This document shows, piece by piece, positions 21,720-32,639 of a DNA stretch of 64,000 nt. The notes under the pieces are model-generated. The model saw nothing but the letters and a program-made list of their open reading frames with translations. It did not search any database and was not told where the DNA came from. The translations under genes and the position numbers were made by a program. The stretch's first letter is position 1, and every line of letters starts with the position of its first letter. Source of the stretch: Zeus faber (taxonomy: Eukaryota > Chordata > Actinopteri > Zeiformes > Zeidae); assembly GCA_960531495.1 (NCBI GenBank), contig OY482865.1:7789291-7853290 (forward strand), written 5' to 3'.

Positions 21720-22760
21720 TAAAAGGCGAAAGCACCGGCTCATTCTCACCGGGCCTCGGACGCGCGTGGAGCGCTCTCATATCACCTAATGGAGATTGAC
21801 GCGGGTCCTTGCGCGGGGTCCACTTAAAGAAAAGACCCTGGAACATGTAATTGATGCATTAGTGTAAATCCGACGAGTAATGTTTCCGCGCCGGACGGTT
21901 TTAATGGCTTCACGCCCGTGATTGATATGAAATCTGCCCGGTTGTTTACGAGGAGCGGCAACGACGGCCGGGGCGCGGCGTTCCGGGCCGCGGCGTTTGA
22001 TTCCCTCTCCCCGATCACTGTCCCGCCATTATTCTCCGGCCTCCCCGTCTTCGGAAGTTGCGCCAAGGTCGTCCCCAATCAGAGCGTCGCGTTCGCCCCC
22101 CGCCGCCCACCGGTTTGACGAGTGGCTTCCTCGGGCTCGGGAAAAAAAAAGAATATATTTTTTTGTCCTCTTAATAGAGCCGTCAACAATCACGATTTGG
22201 CACGGCGGACGGAGTCGTCGGGTGGATGACGGCTTCTCCGGTTCGCTGCCGGGGAGGAGGAGGGCGGGTGTGGGGGGGGGGGGCGTCATTACCATAGAAA
22301 ACAATACGGAGAGCGACGGGCATCCAGGCCATCAACGACGATCATCTCATAAATCCCGTGCGGCGCATAATAGCCCTGTCACTCTCCAAAGCTGAAGGGA
22401 AAGTGATGCCGGCGGCAGATTTTTATCTTCCGCCGTTGCCACCGCCGATTACCGCCAAATAGGCCACGCCTTGTTCGGCAAATAGGCGCCGGAGATGAGC
22501 GGGCCGCGGCGTACGATCCCGGCCGTCCCCTCCCATCGCTCACGCGCGGCCGTAGAAAAAAAAAAAAAAGGCCGACCCGATCGAGCAATTAAAACCGCGG
22601 CCGCCGCAATCAATCCCTCCGCCAGCCAGCGCCGCGCCTGGCGTGTGCGCCGGAGATTGTCGTCTGGAGCCCGCGGTGCCAGCGGCGGCTTACCGCTATT
22701 TAATGAGCCGCAGCCCAGGTCGGGCGGATTGACGATTACGATTGCAGAGCGGATAAATGC
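21720..22760. promoter_or_regulatory. CpG-rich domain, possible CpG islands
   Basis: About 1 kb with dense intact CpG, for example GGCCGGGGCGCGGCG near 21967 and GAGCGGGCCGCGGCG near 22497. Embedded conserved-looking words include GTGATTGATATGAAAT near 21917 and CGATTACCGCCAAATAGG near 22446. A poly-G run lies near 22272. No exon is recognisable. It could be a distal regulatory CpG cluster or the promoter of an unidentified transcript. Confidence 0.35.
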
Positions 22761-22782
22761 GACCAGGCGCACAGGCGCCCGC

Positions 22783-22816
22783 GCGCACACACACGCACAC
22801 ACACACACACGCACAG
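22783..22816. repeat. Short CG/CA alternating tract
   Basis: Alternating CGCG and CACA steps, possibly Z-DNA-prone. Confidence 0.8.
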
Positions 22817-23059
22817 ACAACATCAGATAAATAAGAAAAGTGATTAATTTAGAATGCGCTAAACGATAAGCCTAAATGAATGAGAGTAATTCCTGCCGCC
22901 GCCGCCCCTCCGCGCGTCTTAAAGGTCAACGCAGCTCTGGCTACGGGGAGGGTTCTTGTTTTTATTTGGGGGGGAGGGCGGCGTTTTCCGAGAGGAGGGC
23001 GGCATTAGACGCAGCCGCCCCCTCTCGCTAATTACCCGATTACGCCGCACGGAGGTTAA

Positions 23060-23350
23060 ACAAGCATTCAGAGCTCTGCGTCGCCAACTGGTGCGTGAAC
23101 GTCCCACCCCCCTGCCGGCGCGCCCCCGCCCCTCGGCGCACAGATGCGAACCGTCGAGCCGACGCCGGCGGCGCCGCCGACGCTCGAGATTCGGAAACGC
23201 GGAGAGGCGCGAGACGCCGGAGGCCGCGCAGGGGAGCGCGGAGGCACGACACGAGCTCGTGAATCAGATGGAGCCGCGGAGGAAGGTGACCGGGGCGGTT
23301 CACGTGATGAACCCCCCTGGGGGCCCCTCGCGTTGGGTGAAAGGTTACAC
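23060..23350. promoter_or_regulatory. CpG island-like block
   Basis: One of the most CpG-dense segments of the window, with CCGGCGCGCCC, GACGCCGGCGGCGCCGCCGA and repeated CGCGGAG. GC is visibly above the flanks, which turn AT-rich at once after 23380. The 91- to 143-codon frames through it reflect GC-rich DNA without stop codons and resemble no protein. A promoter is possible. Confidence 0.4.
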
Positions 23351-23379
23351 CGCCGCAAAAGTGGCGGAGAACAAAAAAA

Positions 23380-24020
23380 TAAGTTAAAAAAAATACATAC
23401 ATTTTTTTTATCAACTTTTAAATATGAATGTGAAAAAGAATAGATTATTAAATAATGCTCAGCTTAAAAACTAGAAATGAGGGGGCCGATTATAAATGAT
23501 GAAGTAAATTAGAAATAAGAAAACGTGAAAAGAAATTCAAGACATTTTGAGTTCATCCAATTACTCCAATGGACTAAAAATCAATGCGTATAAATATAAA
23601 TACCCTAAGGATAAGGATAGTCATCCATTCTACATACTGTTCAGGCAAAATAGCCATAGTCATAAGAATTGATAATAAATGTGATCAGTTATGACGACGT
23701 GATCCTTTATATAACACATGAAAGACTGTGACCATAATTGTGAGCGTTTGCGTTTTCGAAAAGGAGATATAACGTGTTTCGTTTTTTTTTTGTTGTGGGC
23801 TAAAACGCCTTCCCCCGTAGGAGTGCGTCCAAAGCCCAGAAGAGAGGAGGAGCTGCGTGACGGTTCAGCCAGGCTGTGCCACGAAACGCCTCCAAATGAC
23901 GGGGACCGTCGCATTTTAACGAGGCCCGGCCTGGGAAAAAACGGGACAAAACAAAAAAGAAAAAGCCTTGTTGGAGTGCTGCAGAGGGAATGAGGATGTG
24001 TCTCCTTCATCTCACCCCCC
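23380..24020. other. Intergenic DNA, AT-rich then mixed, no gene seen
   Basis: The first half is A/T-rich single-copy-looking sequence. A 204-codon minus-strand frame at 23660-24274 has no recognisable domain, only biased GC-rich sequence at its far end. Confidence 0.45.
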
Positions 24021-24049
24021 CTTCTTCTTCTCCCCGCAAACACGGATGA

Positions 24050-24970
24050 ATGCGCTCGTGGAAAGTCGGCGCCGAGCGAGGCCGAGACCGGTCGGCCCGT
24101 CTCAGAACCGAGCCGTAATGAGCGCGCCGCCCCGCGGAGCCGCCGTGTCATCGCGGGACGGAGCCTGCTGAACGGCGCCCTCGTTCGCCCTAATGGAGGA
24201 GCCGGGGAGGGGGGAGGGGGGCAGAGGGGGGCGAAAGGGGGATTGTTGGCTAACGAGTAGCAGAGGAAAAGCAAGACTCTGCAAAAAATAAAATCAAATA
24301 TGAAATGTTCGGCCGCCCACCCGCCCCTCCCTCTCCCCCGCCGCCGCCGCCGCCGCCGCCGCTGTGGTTTTTTTTCCTTCTTTTTTTTTTCTCAGGGTTA
24401 CTGCTCCAGCGGAGCCCTAGAAGGAGACAAATACACTGGGATTGTGTAAATGGAGCAGAAAGACACTCAGACACGGTGGAAAGATAAAAGCGCAGGCAGT
24501 TCGGGGATCTCTCTGTCTCTCTCTCCCCCTCCCTCCCTCCCTGCCCCCGAAAGGTCATTTGGACCGTTTGTCTCATCTCGGAGCTCCCCTGGCAGAGACG
24601 CCCGGTGCTGCGGCAGAGGAGCCGCTGCCCTCCGGGCCCGAGCCTCGTCCGTCCGGTGGCCCGGCCGGCAGGTGCCGAGCGACAAACTCCTCTCCACAAT
24701 AACGTCTGACTTCCCGACGGCGCCGCCTTATTGGATGACGGTGCACTGCGTCTACCAGCGTTGTTTGTATTGATCCCCCCTCGTCATTCCCGGTGTGCCC
24801 AAGCGTCTGCGCCGGGCTCCCGGGCCCCGTGTTGCGTCGGCGAGACCAACACAATGTCTGGAACGGCGAGAACCGCCCCAGCCGCGCCGCGGCCTGAACA
24901 GTGTTCGCAGGGGCTCCTCCGATCGCTCGCCCGTCGCCGTCTGATTTTGCCGCGCCGCTGACGACGTCCT
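24050..24970. promoter_or_regulatory. CpG-rich domain with (CCG)9
   Basis: Dense CpG at 24060-24180 and 24590-24960 on either side of a nine-copy CCG repeat (24337-24362) and a CT-rich tract (24505-24545). No recognisable exon. It is candidate promoter-type DNA in the same GC-rich domain as the blocks at 21.7 and 23.1 kb. Confidence 0.35.
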
Positions 24971-24989
24971 GCTTTGGTAACGGCATCGA

Positions 24990-25009
24990 TGGGGGGGGGG
25001 GGGGGGGGG
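24990..25009. repeat. Poly-G run (about 20 G)
   Basis: A long G homopolymer at the downstream edge of the CpG-rich domain. Confidence 0.9.
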
Positions 25010-25069
25010 ACACGTTTCACATCGTCCAAAGACGAAAGAAATTTAAGACGTTATATTTTCACGCTTAAT

Positions 25070-25447
<378 letters not shown>

Positions 25448-25598
25448 CTCCACGTGTGTGCATTCCAAGGCGTGTGGACCAATTAACCCCGGTCGACGCT
25501 GGCCGGCCACATTCAACCCCAATACAGAGGCCGAATGGCGGCTTCGAGTCGCCTCCGTCCTCTCAGCTCTGACCCCCTGAGGGAATGTTGCCTGTGAC

Positions 25599-25617
25599 AA
25601 AAAAAAAAAAAAAAAAA
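25599..25617. repeat. Poly-A run (about 19 A)
   Basis: An A homopolymer followed by purine-rich sequence. No retroposon body is seen. Confidence 0.85.
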
Positions 25618-25774
25618 GGAGAGGAAAGAGGGAAAAGTGGCGAGAGTCAGAGCTTATTATCATGGTGTGCCATTGCACGCGCACTCGCCCATCCATCCCG
25701 GGTTTCGGTCTTATACAAGGGGCACCCGGAAGAAGGTTTAAGACGTTGCACCAAAAAAAAACAAACCCTGAAAT

Positions 25775-25965
25775 ATTCATCTTTAACAAGATGTTTGCAG
25801 CTCGTGATTCATTTTTGATAGGCCTCTACCGCAGAGCTGAAACAATTCCACAGCACGAGAGCAGAGAATATTCACACAGCTCTATCTGGTATTTGCAGAC
25901 ACATTTCCTACTGTTTGTTCCCCATTGAATTTGGCTGCTAGTGCCACCCAGTGGCTGGATCATCT
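25775..25965. promoter_or_regulatory. Candidate conserved element with a CTCF-like site
   Basis: Unique sequence with GAATATTCACAC, GAAACAATTCC and TTGTTCCCCATTG words. On the minus strand around 25940-25954 it reads CCACTGGGTGGCACT, which differs from the vertebrate CTCF core consensus at one clear position. CTCF sites organise chromatin loops. A single motif match by eye is weak evidence. Confidence 0.3.
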
Positions 25966-26199
25966 TTGTTTTTTTTTACAAAGGATATTAGCACTGCGGT
26001 ATCTCTGTGCCTCTCCCTCCCGTCCGTCATGTCCGACTCGGAGCCTTGTCTATTTGTCGGACCGGTCGGCGAGAGAGTCGGCGTGTGTTTTTCAAGCGTC
26101 AAGAGCAGCGGGCCGCCATGGCGCACGCACAGAGGATGCCGCGGCGCGCCCCTCTGTGTGGGCCGACGAGGTGGGAAATGAATTCGGGGGATCCTGATT

Positions 26200-26430
26200 A
26201 ATCCGTGGGTGATTGCGGAGGAGCCTTCCAGGTTGGAGAGGCCGGACTCTCGCCGGACTCGCTCCCGTGGGATGGGAGGCCGCGCGAGTGGAGCGCGCGG
26301 CGAGAGCGACATACGAGGAAAAATGCCATTTCCCAACATCCGCCGCTTCACGCTCACTGCCCGCCTCCGAGAGCAGGATGAGGAATGTGCCCTGTGAAAA
26401 ATGGCTCCCATTACGGCCGCCACCTCGGCT
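26200..26430. other. CpG-rich intergenic block
   Basis: GC-rich with many CpG (CGCGCGGCGAGAGCG near 26296). The overlapping frames on both strands resemble no protein. Confidence 0.35.
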
Positions 26431-26500
26431 GCACTCCGCCGTTGACCCCCACATCTTACAACTATGTGCCGTGCTGCAATGTCTCGATCTCTTCACCTCA

Positions 26501-26562
26501 CACACACACACACACAGACACACACACACACACACAAACACGCACACACACTCAAACACACT
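26501..26562. repeat. (CA)n microsatellite, compound
   Basis: CA repeats with GACA, AACA and CGCA interruptions. Confidence 0.95.
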
Positions 26563-26917
26563 TCACACCCATACTCCTCCTCTCCACCCCAGGGGGTCCT
26601 TAGACCGGTAATGGCCCTCCAGCTTGCTGCCGATAGGGCCACTATGTGAATTGACCGTTTGGTTTTTTTTGTGAACGGATGTGAATTGATCCGCGGCTCC
26701 GCAGCAAAAGTACGAGTCATTCATCTTGCACTAATCACTTACACGGACTGTGAACCACACAGTTCAACAAACAGCAGATAAATTGAGGGTGGGCCGGAGA
26801 TCACATCTCTACTACACCTTCCTATATCAGTACGTACATACATCAGTTCCATTGCATAGTGGGTGGAATAACAGATGACGGAGGGGATGTGACTGCAGCT
26901 GAGGACATTTTGTGAAA

Positions 26918-26957
26918 TAAATAATATAAATAATATAAATAATATCAAATAAATAAT
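26918..26957. repeat. (AATAATAT)n AT-rich tandem repeat
   Basis: A short array of AATAATATAA-type units of 9 to 10 bp. Confidence 0.85.
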
Positions 26958-26999
26958 CTTTTCAGCCTGTGAGCGAAGAGGAGGCGACGGTGATAGCAA

Positions 27000-27900
27000 T
27001 TACGGGCAGTGCCCCTCCCTCGGGATCTTCTCTCTCCTGCCGCCTCCACAAACCGGTGGATTAGGCTCTCCACTCCGCCGTGAGAGGCGCGGCGCTCCAC
27101 CTTTCGTCCGGAGGCCGAGAACCGTCGTCTCGAGCGACGCATCCCCACTCCGCGCCTCCGGCACCGACCGTTCCCAAGAAATTCCTTCCGTCCCTCCCCC
27201 GAGCCGACCACATCTTAAGTTGATATAACGCAACGTGGCAAATTCACCCGTTCTCTGATTCCTCGCCGAAGGGCTTTCAAATGGGCACCTTTTCAATTCA
27301 TCATTTCATTTTTTGTCCTGATTCGCTGTGGGTGCGGTAATTGTGAAACAGAAATGTTCAGTGGCAACAACAGCGACGCCAAAACTCACAGGTTGCCACC
27401 CTCACCCCCGAGTCCCAAACGGCCTCTGGAGGCCACGGCCGAATGGTGCATCGGAGCGAGCGTGGCGCTTAAAAGGAGAAAACTTTGCCTCACAAAAGGA
27501 AGTGCAGAAAGCAGAAGCAGGACACACAAAAAAACAAAACAAAAAAAAAGAACCATTGCGGAGAAAACGGCGTCACCTACTCTTGAGAAATCTCAGCCGG
27601 GAGATCCTTAAAGGAATAAAACCGGCGTGTATTTTTTTGGAAACCGTGCCTTCATCGGTGCTTTGAAACGGCGGCGCTCGGCCCAAAAATGGGTTTCCCG
27701 CAGCCACGCAGGCTCACGCCGGATCGCCACGTCCGCGGCCAGGCTTCGGGGCTGCAGTTGTGCGAGGCTCGCGGCCGTCGCGGACCCGCCCCCTCCGGAG
27801 GCATCGCGCCTTCACCATCTGGCGGCATGACCGGCAAGCCTGGGTTTCGCTCCCGCCCAAACGCTCAGTGCCACCTGTGAAGTTTGGTGGGGGGAGGAAT
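27000..27900. other. CpG-rich intergenic DNA, no gene seen
   Basis: CpG-dense at 27020-27220 and 27660-27830. Frames on both strands are long only because GC-rich DNA has few stops. A short ATA run lies at 27902-27922. Confidence 0.4.
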
Positions 27901-28109
27901 AACGTTAATAATAATAATAATTTATCATGGCGGGCCGTGACAAATTTGAGGCATTTTATGGGGGATTCCAGCCTGGTTTGAGCGTGACAACCTCCCAAAC
28001 ACAAAGTGACTTCCTTATTATTATTCCTTATTATTATATACTGTATGTATTATATAGGTACATATTTGTCCTCAGTCTTCTGTTTTGTTAGCACAGTCGC
28101 ATGATTCCA

Positions 28110-28215
28110 GCCCGGTGTTTCCCGACCTTTTACTTTCTGCCGCGGCACACTGATTACAATGAGATAACATCGCTATCCTTTTAAGACAAAAACGTCAACG
28201 ACCTCGTAGAACTCG
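28110..28215. mobile_element. Possible hAT-type terminal fragment
   Basis: The words CGGTGTTTCCCGACCTTTT and GCCGCGGCACAC resemble, from memory, the end of a widespread vertebrate hAT-type repeat whose terminus reads CAGTGTTTCCCAACC and is followed by a CGCGGCACAC motif. The opposite end was not found, so this would be a truncated fossil. Chance similarity cannot be excluded. Confidence 0.35.
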
Positions 28216-28533
28216 CAGCGCTCATTAGTACGGGCTATTAAAAGCGGCGCCACGCTGGCAAAAAACAAACCCTTTTAAACGAGTTAGTTTAAAATAACTA
28301 CCGAGGACTCAACAGAAGTCCAAGGCGACGGGACGGAGGGGGCGTCGGCAAACGTTTCCTCTTGGCCGCGTCATCCCGCCCGGACGACGGAGGACGACGT
28401 TCAGAACTCAGGGCCCGTGGACTCTTCTGACTCTCATTCCCACTACACTACGTCAAAGGAGTCGAAGCGAAGCAGTGGAACTGAACACAGAGATGGAGCT
28501 CAACCTGGCAATTCTTTTGCAAGCGGCTGAAAT

Positions 28534-29235
28534 GTGCGTTCGACTAAATGACGTAAATTAGACCGTAAATCTACGTGAATGCGTCGTAATGGACGTATAC
28601 GAGACACATCGTTACCTACCATCACTGAGACCCCAGATGAAATGACATACAAGGTAAGTTATGAAAGTATTAAATACTTTCATAACTTACCTTGTATGTC
28701 ATTTTATTGTAATTGTAATTTCAATTTGATAAAAAACAACAACAGAATTTTAGTTTAAAGTAAAAAATCAAAAAAAAATGTAATAAACGTCGTATAAACA
28801 CTCTCCTACACCTAAACCTAACAAATTTTAATGAATTAATTGACTGTTTTTAGTATTGACATATTTTTCCAGAATAATTGTAATGACAAATTTATGTTAA
28901 AGTTCCATAAATCTTGTTTGCATTACAATAACGACAGGTCATCTATCAAACTGAATTTTCCAATTGTACGTTAACAGAAAAAATACAATAAAGTAATGAT
29001 TACAACTAAAATGTATTTATATATTTCAAAATTTAAATGTATTTATTGTTATTGTTATGAAAAGTCATTATAAATGTTGTTTCAATAAAGAAGCCATTGT
29101 CCAAAAATCCAGTCGTCAAGGTCAGTCACAATTAAAAAAAATAATAAATAAATAGATAAAAAGTACTGAAGAAAAAAAAAACTTGTGGAAAAACCGTTCA
29201 ATGTAGATTTCGCTGCATTACACGGAAACCAAAAA
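28534..29235. repeat. Dispersed repeat, copy A, interrupted
   Basis: This segment is homologous to 56531-56955. Shared landmarks, in order, are GTTCGACTA, TACCTACC/CACCTACC with TCACTG, GTATTGACA, GTTAAAGTTCCATAAAT, GTCATCTATC, CTGAATTTTCCAA and CAGAAAAAATACAAT. Copy A carries an extra stretch of about 220 bp (28630-28851) that copy B lacks. No coding capacity is visible, and the family is unknown to me. Confidence 0.75.
28640..28704. repeat. Perfect palindrome, 32-bp arms, 1-bp centre
   Basis: The arm at 28640-28671 (starting AAATGACATACAAGGTAAG) is the exact reverse complement of 28673-28704, around a single A at 28672. There is no mismatch over 64 paired bases. It lies inside the stretch unique to copy A of the dispersed repeat. 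Such a perfect structure is either young or kept identical by gene conversion. Confidence 0.97.
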
Positions 29236-29720
29236 ATGGAACACACGCCTCCAAGGAATAAACTGGACCCGGTGTATTGCTGTCAGCAGCTATAGTTGCA
29301 ATTATTATTGTTAGTTATTATTAGTCTGATATTGACGTGATCATTAGTTTATACACAGCATTTCACGGAGTTCAGGAAGCCATCATCACACCTGCGCTGA
29401 TGGAAAGTCCATTATTCGAACGTCCAAACTACAGTACGAGCCGACAGCACCTGTCCCCAGCCGCTCTTCCACAAGCGGAAGAGTCCAATTCCCTATCATC
29501 AGTCCTCAGCTTCTCTCACTCGCACCCTCATTAGAATTAAATGCGTCTTTCACTCAAGAGATGTGAAGACCGAGGACGGCGGGAGAAATGGATTTGGGGG
29601 AGAAAAGAGAAACCTTGAAGGAGGGAGAATTGGGGTAGAACAACCGCGATGGAGGGGGGTGGGGGGAAATCGCTCGGTCGTCTCCGCAACAATCGGGAAC
29701 GTATGAATATTCCAATTTCA
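29236..29720. other. Unique intergenic DNA, no gene seen
   Basis: A 65-codon open frame at 29337-29534 shows no domain. G-rich sequence at 29640-29670 is the only notable composition. Confidence 0.4.
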
Positions 29721-29724
29721 CCCC

Positions 29725-30110
29725 CGCTCATTAGAGACGGCTGGGCCCTTCCTTCGGGGAAGCCGCTGCCTGTGTTTGTTTTCCCGCCACATTATTTGCA
29801 TGATGTATTCCAAAGCTTTCTATTCAGTGACGGGAGAAAATTGAGTTTCTGTTGGCGGAGGATGAGGCCCTGGGGGTGGGTGGGTGCGGGGGTGGGACTG
29901 TGGCGGTGCTTTATCCACAGTCAAGATCAAAAGCCACATTTCCTTAAGGCCAAGTGAATCACACAGCGTCATTAAACTTGTCCACGCACAAATTGACTTT
30001 CTTTTTTTTTTCCCGTACAGAATGTGTGGCACGGCGGAGCAAATTGAACCTGAACCGACGTGGATAATGAACTGCTTGTTCAGTGCAGTCATTACACCTT
30101 TGTCCGTTGG
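29725..30110. promoter_or_regulatory. Candidate conserved non-coding element
   Basis: Unique block with an octamer-related ATTATTTGCATGATG near 29791, a Sox-like TTTGTTTTCCC, TCATTAAACTTG and a pyrimidine tract ending TTTTCCCGTACAG near 30020 that resembles a splice acceptor. A G-rich run (29868-29900) splits it. The acceptor-like string has no exon-like continuation. Confidence 0.28.
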
Positions 30111-30485
30111 TTCAGCACCGCCCCACACTGAGTGGGGGCGGAAAGGTTCCCTATTTTTGTTCCCACCCAGGCCTTGTTCAATTTTGGTTGCCATCTTTTA
30201 TAACTGTTCATGGCGTAACCTCATTGAACACTTTACTATTGAGAACTTTAACCACTCTGCCTGCATGTTAAACCTCGTATCTCTTGCATTTCATCAGGTT
30301 TTTCCGCAAATCTCTTTTGGCTGGATATCGTAGCTACGTGATTGGACGATAGATTATACAGTAGATTTGTGTGTATATATAGGTTTGAAGTCTGTAGTTA
30401 ATGTCAGATAGGCGAGGATTGCCTTAAGGAAAAACTGCTATATTGGATGTATTGCAGCAATTGCTGCATATACACATATACAGTA

Positions 30486-31290
30486 CACACCGATCAGCCA
30501 CAACATTAAAACCACAGACAGGTGAAGTGAATAACATTGATCATCTGGTTCCAGTGGCACCTGTCAAGGGGTGGGATGTATGAGGCAACAAGTGAACAGT
30601 CAGTTCTTGAAGTTGATGTGTTGGAAGCAGGAAAAATGGTCAAGCGTAAGGATCTGAGCCACTTTGACAAGGACCAAACTGTGATGCTAGACAACTGGGT
30701 CAGAGCATCTCCAAATCCACAGGTCTTGTGGGGTGTTCCCGGTGTGCAGTGGTGCATCAATGAGCGCCCAAGGCTCATTGATGCGCATGGGGAGTGAAGT
30801 CCAGCCCGTCTGGTTCGATCCCACAGAAGAACTACTGTGGCACAAACTGGTGAAAAAGTGAATGCTGCTGTGATAGAAAGGTGTCAGAACACACAGTGCA
30901 TCACAGCTTGATGTGTATGGGGCTGTTTAGCCACAGACCGGTCAGAGTGTCCATGTTGACCCCTGTCCACCTCTGAAAGCACCTACAATGAGCATGTGAG
31001 CATCAGAACTGGACCATGGAGCAATGGAAGAAGGTGGTCTGGTCTGGTAGTTTAGATTTTCTTCTACATCATGTGGATGGGCGGGGTAAGGGTCAGTTGA
31101 ACATCTGTGGGATGTGCTGGAACAGATCCATGGGGGCCCCACCTCACAACATCCAGGACTTAAAGGATGTGCTGCTAACGTCTTGATACCACAGGACACC
31201 TTCAGAGGTCTTGTGGAGTCCCGGCACGAGGGGAAGCTACACAATATAAGTGGTTATTAGTTGTGCTTTTAGTGTTGTGGGTAATCTGTG
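30486..31290 (+). mobile_element. Deleted Tc1-like DNA transposon
   Basis: The left end CACACCGATCAGCCACAACA with TA before it, and the decayed inverse at the right (TTTTAGTGTTGTGGGTAATC) with TA after it, match from memory an abundant fish Tc1-like family. Internal parts of the transposase region are recognisable in order (start region, GATCCCACAGAAGA, AGAACTGGACCATGGAGCAA, CATCTGTGGGATGTGCTGGA), but large internal pieces are lost, including the DNA-binding helix region and much of the catalytic DDE core. At about 805 bp instead of roughly 1.2-1.3 kb, with no continuous frame, it is inactive. Confidence 0.88.
30750..30785. repeat. Perfect 12-bp inverted repeat within the Tc1-like relic
   Basis: GCATCAATGAGC and GCTCATTGATGC pair around a short GCCCAAG loop. 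It lies at the junction where a deletion has joined two parts of the transposase region and may have been created by the deletion. Confidence 0.8.
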
Positions 31291-31337
31291 TATAATCTAT
31301 AGTCCAATCACATAATTACGATATCGTGTTCATCCCC

Positions 31338-31341
<4 letters not shown>

Positions 31342-31400
<59 letters not shown>
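31342..31400. repeat. (CA)n microsatellite
   Basis: A pure CA tract followed by CGCGCGCG. Alternating purine-pyrimidine sequence prone to Z-DNA. Confidence 0.97.
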
Positions 31401-31403
<3 letters not shown>

Positions 31404-31702
31404 GCGCGCGTGCTCGAGCGCACACACGAGATCAAAGCACGTTCGCTGTCAGGAATTAAATGATGGCAGATACATGCAGATAAGGGTCTGATGGCTTCTC
31501 AGCACGACCGCCTCCTTTATTCAGCGACTCTCTCTTGACCTCTGTCTACCATCGCACCCTCTCCGCTCTTCCCTTATTCGACTGCTGCCCTTGTCTCCAC
31601 TTTGCAGGGGAGGCTGCAGTCCCAATGCTTCAGTAGCTGAGCAGAGACACCCTCCCCCCTGCGGTGCCTTAGCTATCTATAGATTTTTATCGGATGTACA
31701 AA

Positions 31703-32041
31703 TGGTGTGCCTCCGTGTGTTTATTTCTGAGATGAGGACACAGTGATGACGTGTGCACACATGGCCGTGAACACCACATAAAGATACACTTAACATACAT
31801 CGGTTGTTTCTTCTTTGAGGTGAGCCCTTGTCATGGCACATGTCCATCTGCTCCGGGCTTGTTCCAGCTTGCCCACTCTCTACAATAAATCCTTTGGTGT
31901 GCCTCCGTTTGTTTATTTCTGGGATGGGGACACAGTGGTGACATGTGCACACATGTTTCTTCCTTGAGGTGAGCCCTTGTCATGACAGGTATTCCATCTG
32001 CTCCGGGCGTGTTCCAGCTTGCCCACTCCCTGCAATAAATC
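31703..32041. repeat. Tandem duplication, units of 192 and 147 bp
   Basis: Unit 1 (31703-31894) and unit 2 (31895-32041) both start TGGTGTGCCTCCG, share ACACAGTG, GTGCACACATG, TGAGGTGAGCCCTTGTCATG and CATCTGCTCCGGGC, and end in CCAGCTTGCCCACTC with CAATAAATC. Unit 1 has about 45 extra bases in its middle. A third start, TGGTGTG, follows at 32042. Each unit ends with an AATAAA word, which may be chance. Confidence 0.92.
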
Positions 32042-32079
32042 TGGTGTGTTTTCCATCGTCTGGGTCTCTGGGTTGGAAA

Positions 32080-32087
32080 GAAAGAAA

Positions 32088-32128
<41 letters not shown>

Positions 32129-32130
32129 AC
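32080..32130. repeat. (GAAA)n tetranucleotide repeat
   Basis: About twelve AAAG units with one AAG slip, immediately downstream of the tandem duplication. The following 32131-32640 is unique DNA in which GAAAGAAA words recur. Confidence 0.96.
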
Positions 32131-32639
32131 TTTATTACATTAAACCATTCCTAACTGTTTGTGAAATAGAAAGAAAGTGCGATCAAGCCAGCAAATAAGG
32201 ACGAGTGAACATGAAATACAAACACAATAGCAAATTAGAGAAAGAACAGAAATAAACGTGGAGTGAAGAAAGAAAGGTCAAGCCAGAAAATGAATTTGAG
32301 TGAACGCAAAACACGACGAAAACCTGCAAAGTAGCGAGAGAAAGAAAACAAGTTATCACACATCACAACCATGACAGACAGACAGGACAAGGTGCTCGCT
32401 GCCTTCCTACGCATGATGTGGAATAACCGCGTCTATTCCGCCGTTCGTCCGTGTTGTCTCACGCGGCCGTCTGGGGGACGAGTGGGGGTCACCAGCGTAG
32501 GGTCGACAGCCTGGCTAAGCAGCCGATTAGGACGCTTTGAGGGAGGAGATGGCGAGCGATGTCTGCGGGTAAGAAGGTCATGGAGTGATTGGTAGTGTGT
32601 GGGTGCTACCTATGGAGTACTCAGGGGGAAAAAAACAAC

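Noticed and set aside
23660-24274. A 204-codon minus-strand open frame
   Set aside because: GC-rich composition explains the lack of stops. The residues are Pro/Arg/Ser-biased with no recognisable motif.
30800-30830. GGTTCGATCCCAC, which resembles a tRNA T-arm
   Set aside because: It belongs to the Tc1-like transposase region. No acceptor stem, D-arm or anticodon arm can be built around it.
32036-32045. AATAAA words at the ends of the tandem units, considered as polyadenylation sites of a gene
   Set aside because: No upstream coding sequence exists, and AATAAA is expected often by chance in AT-rich DNA.
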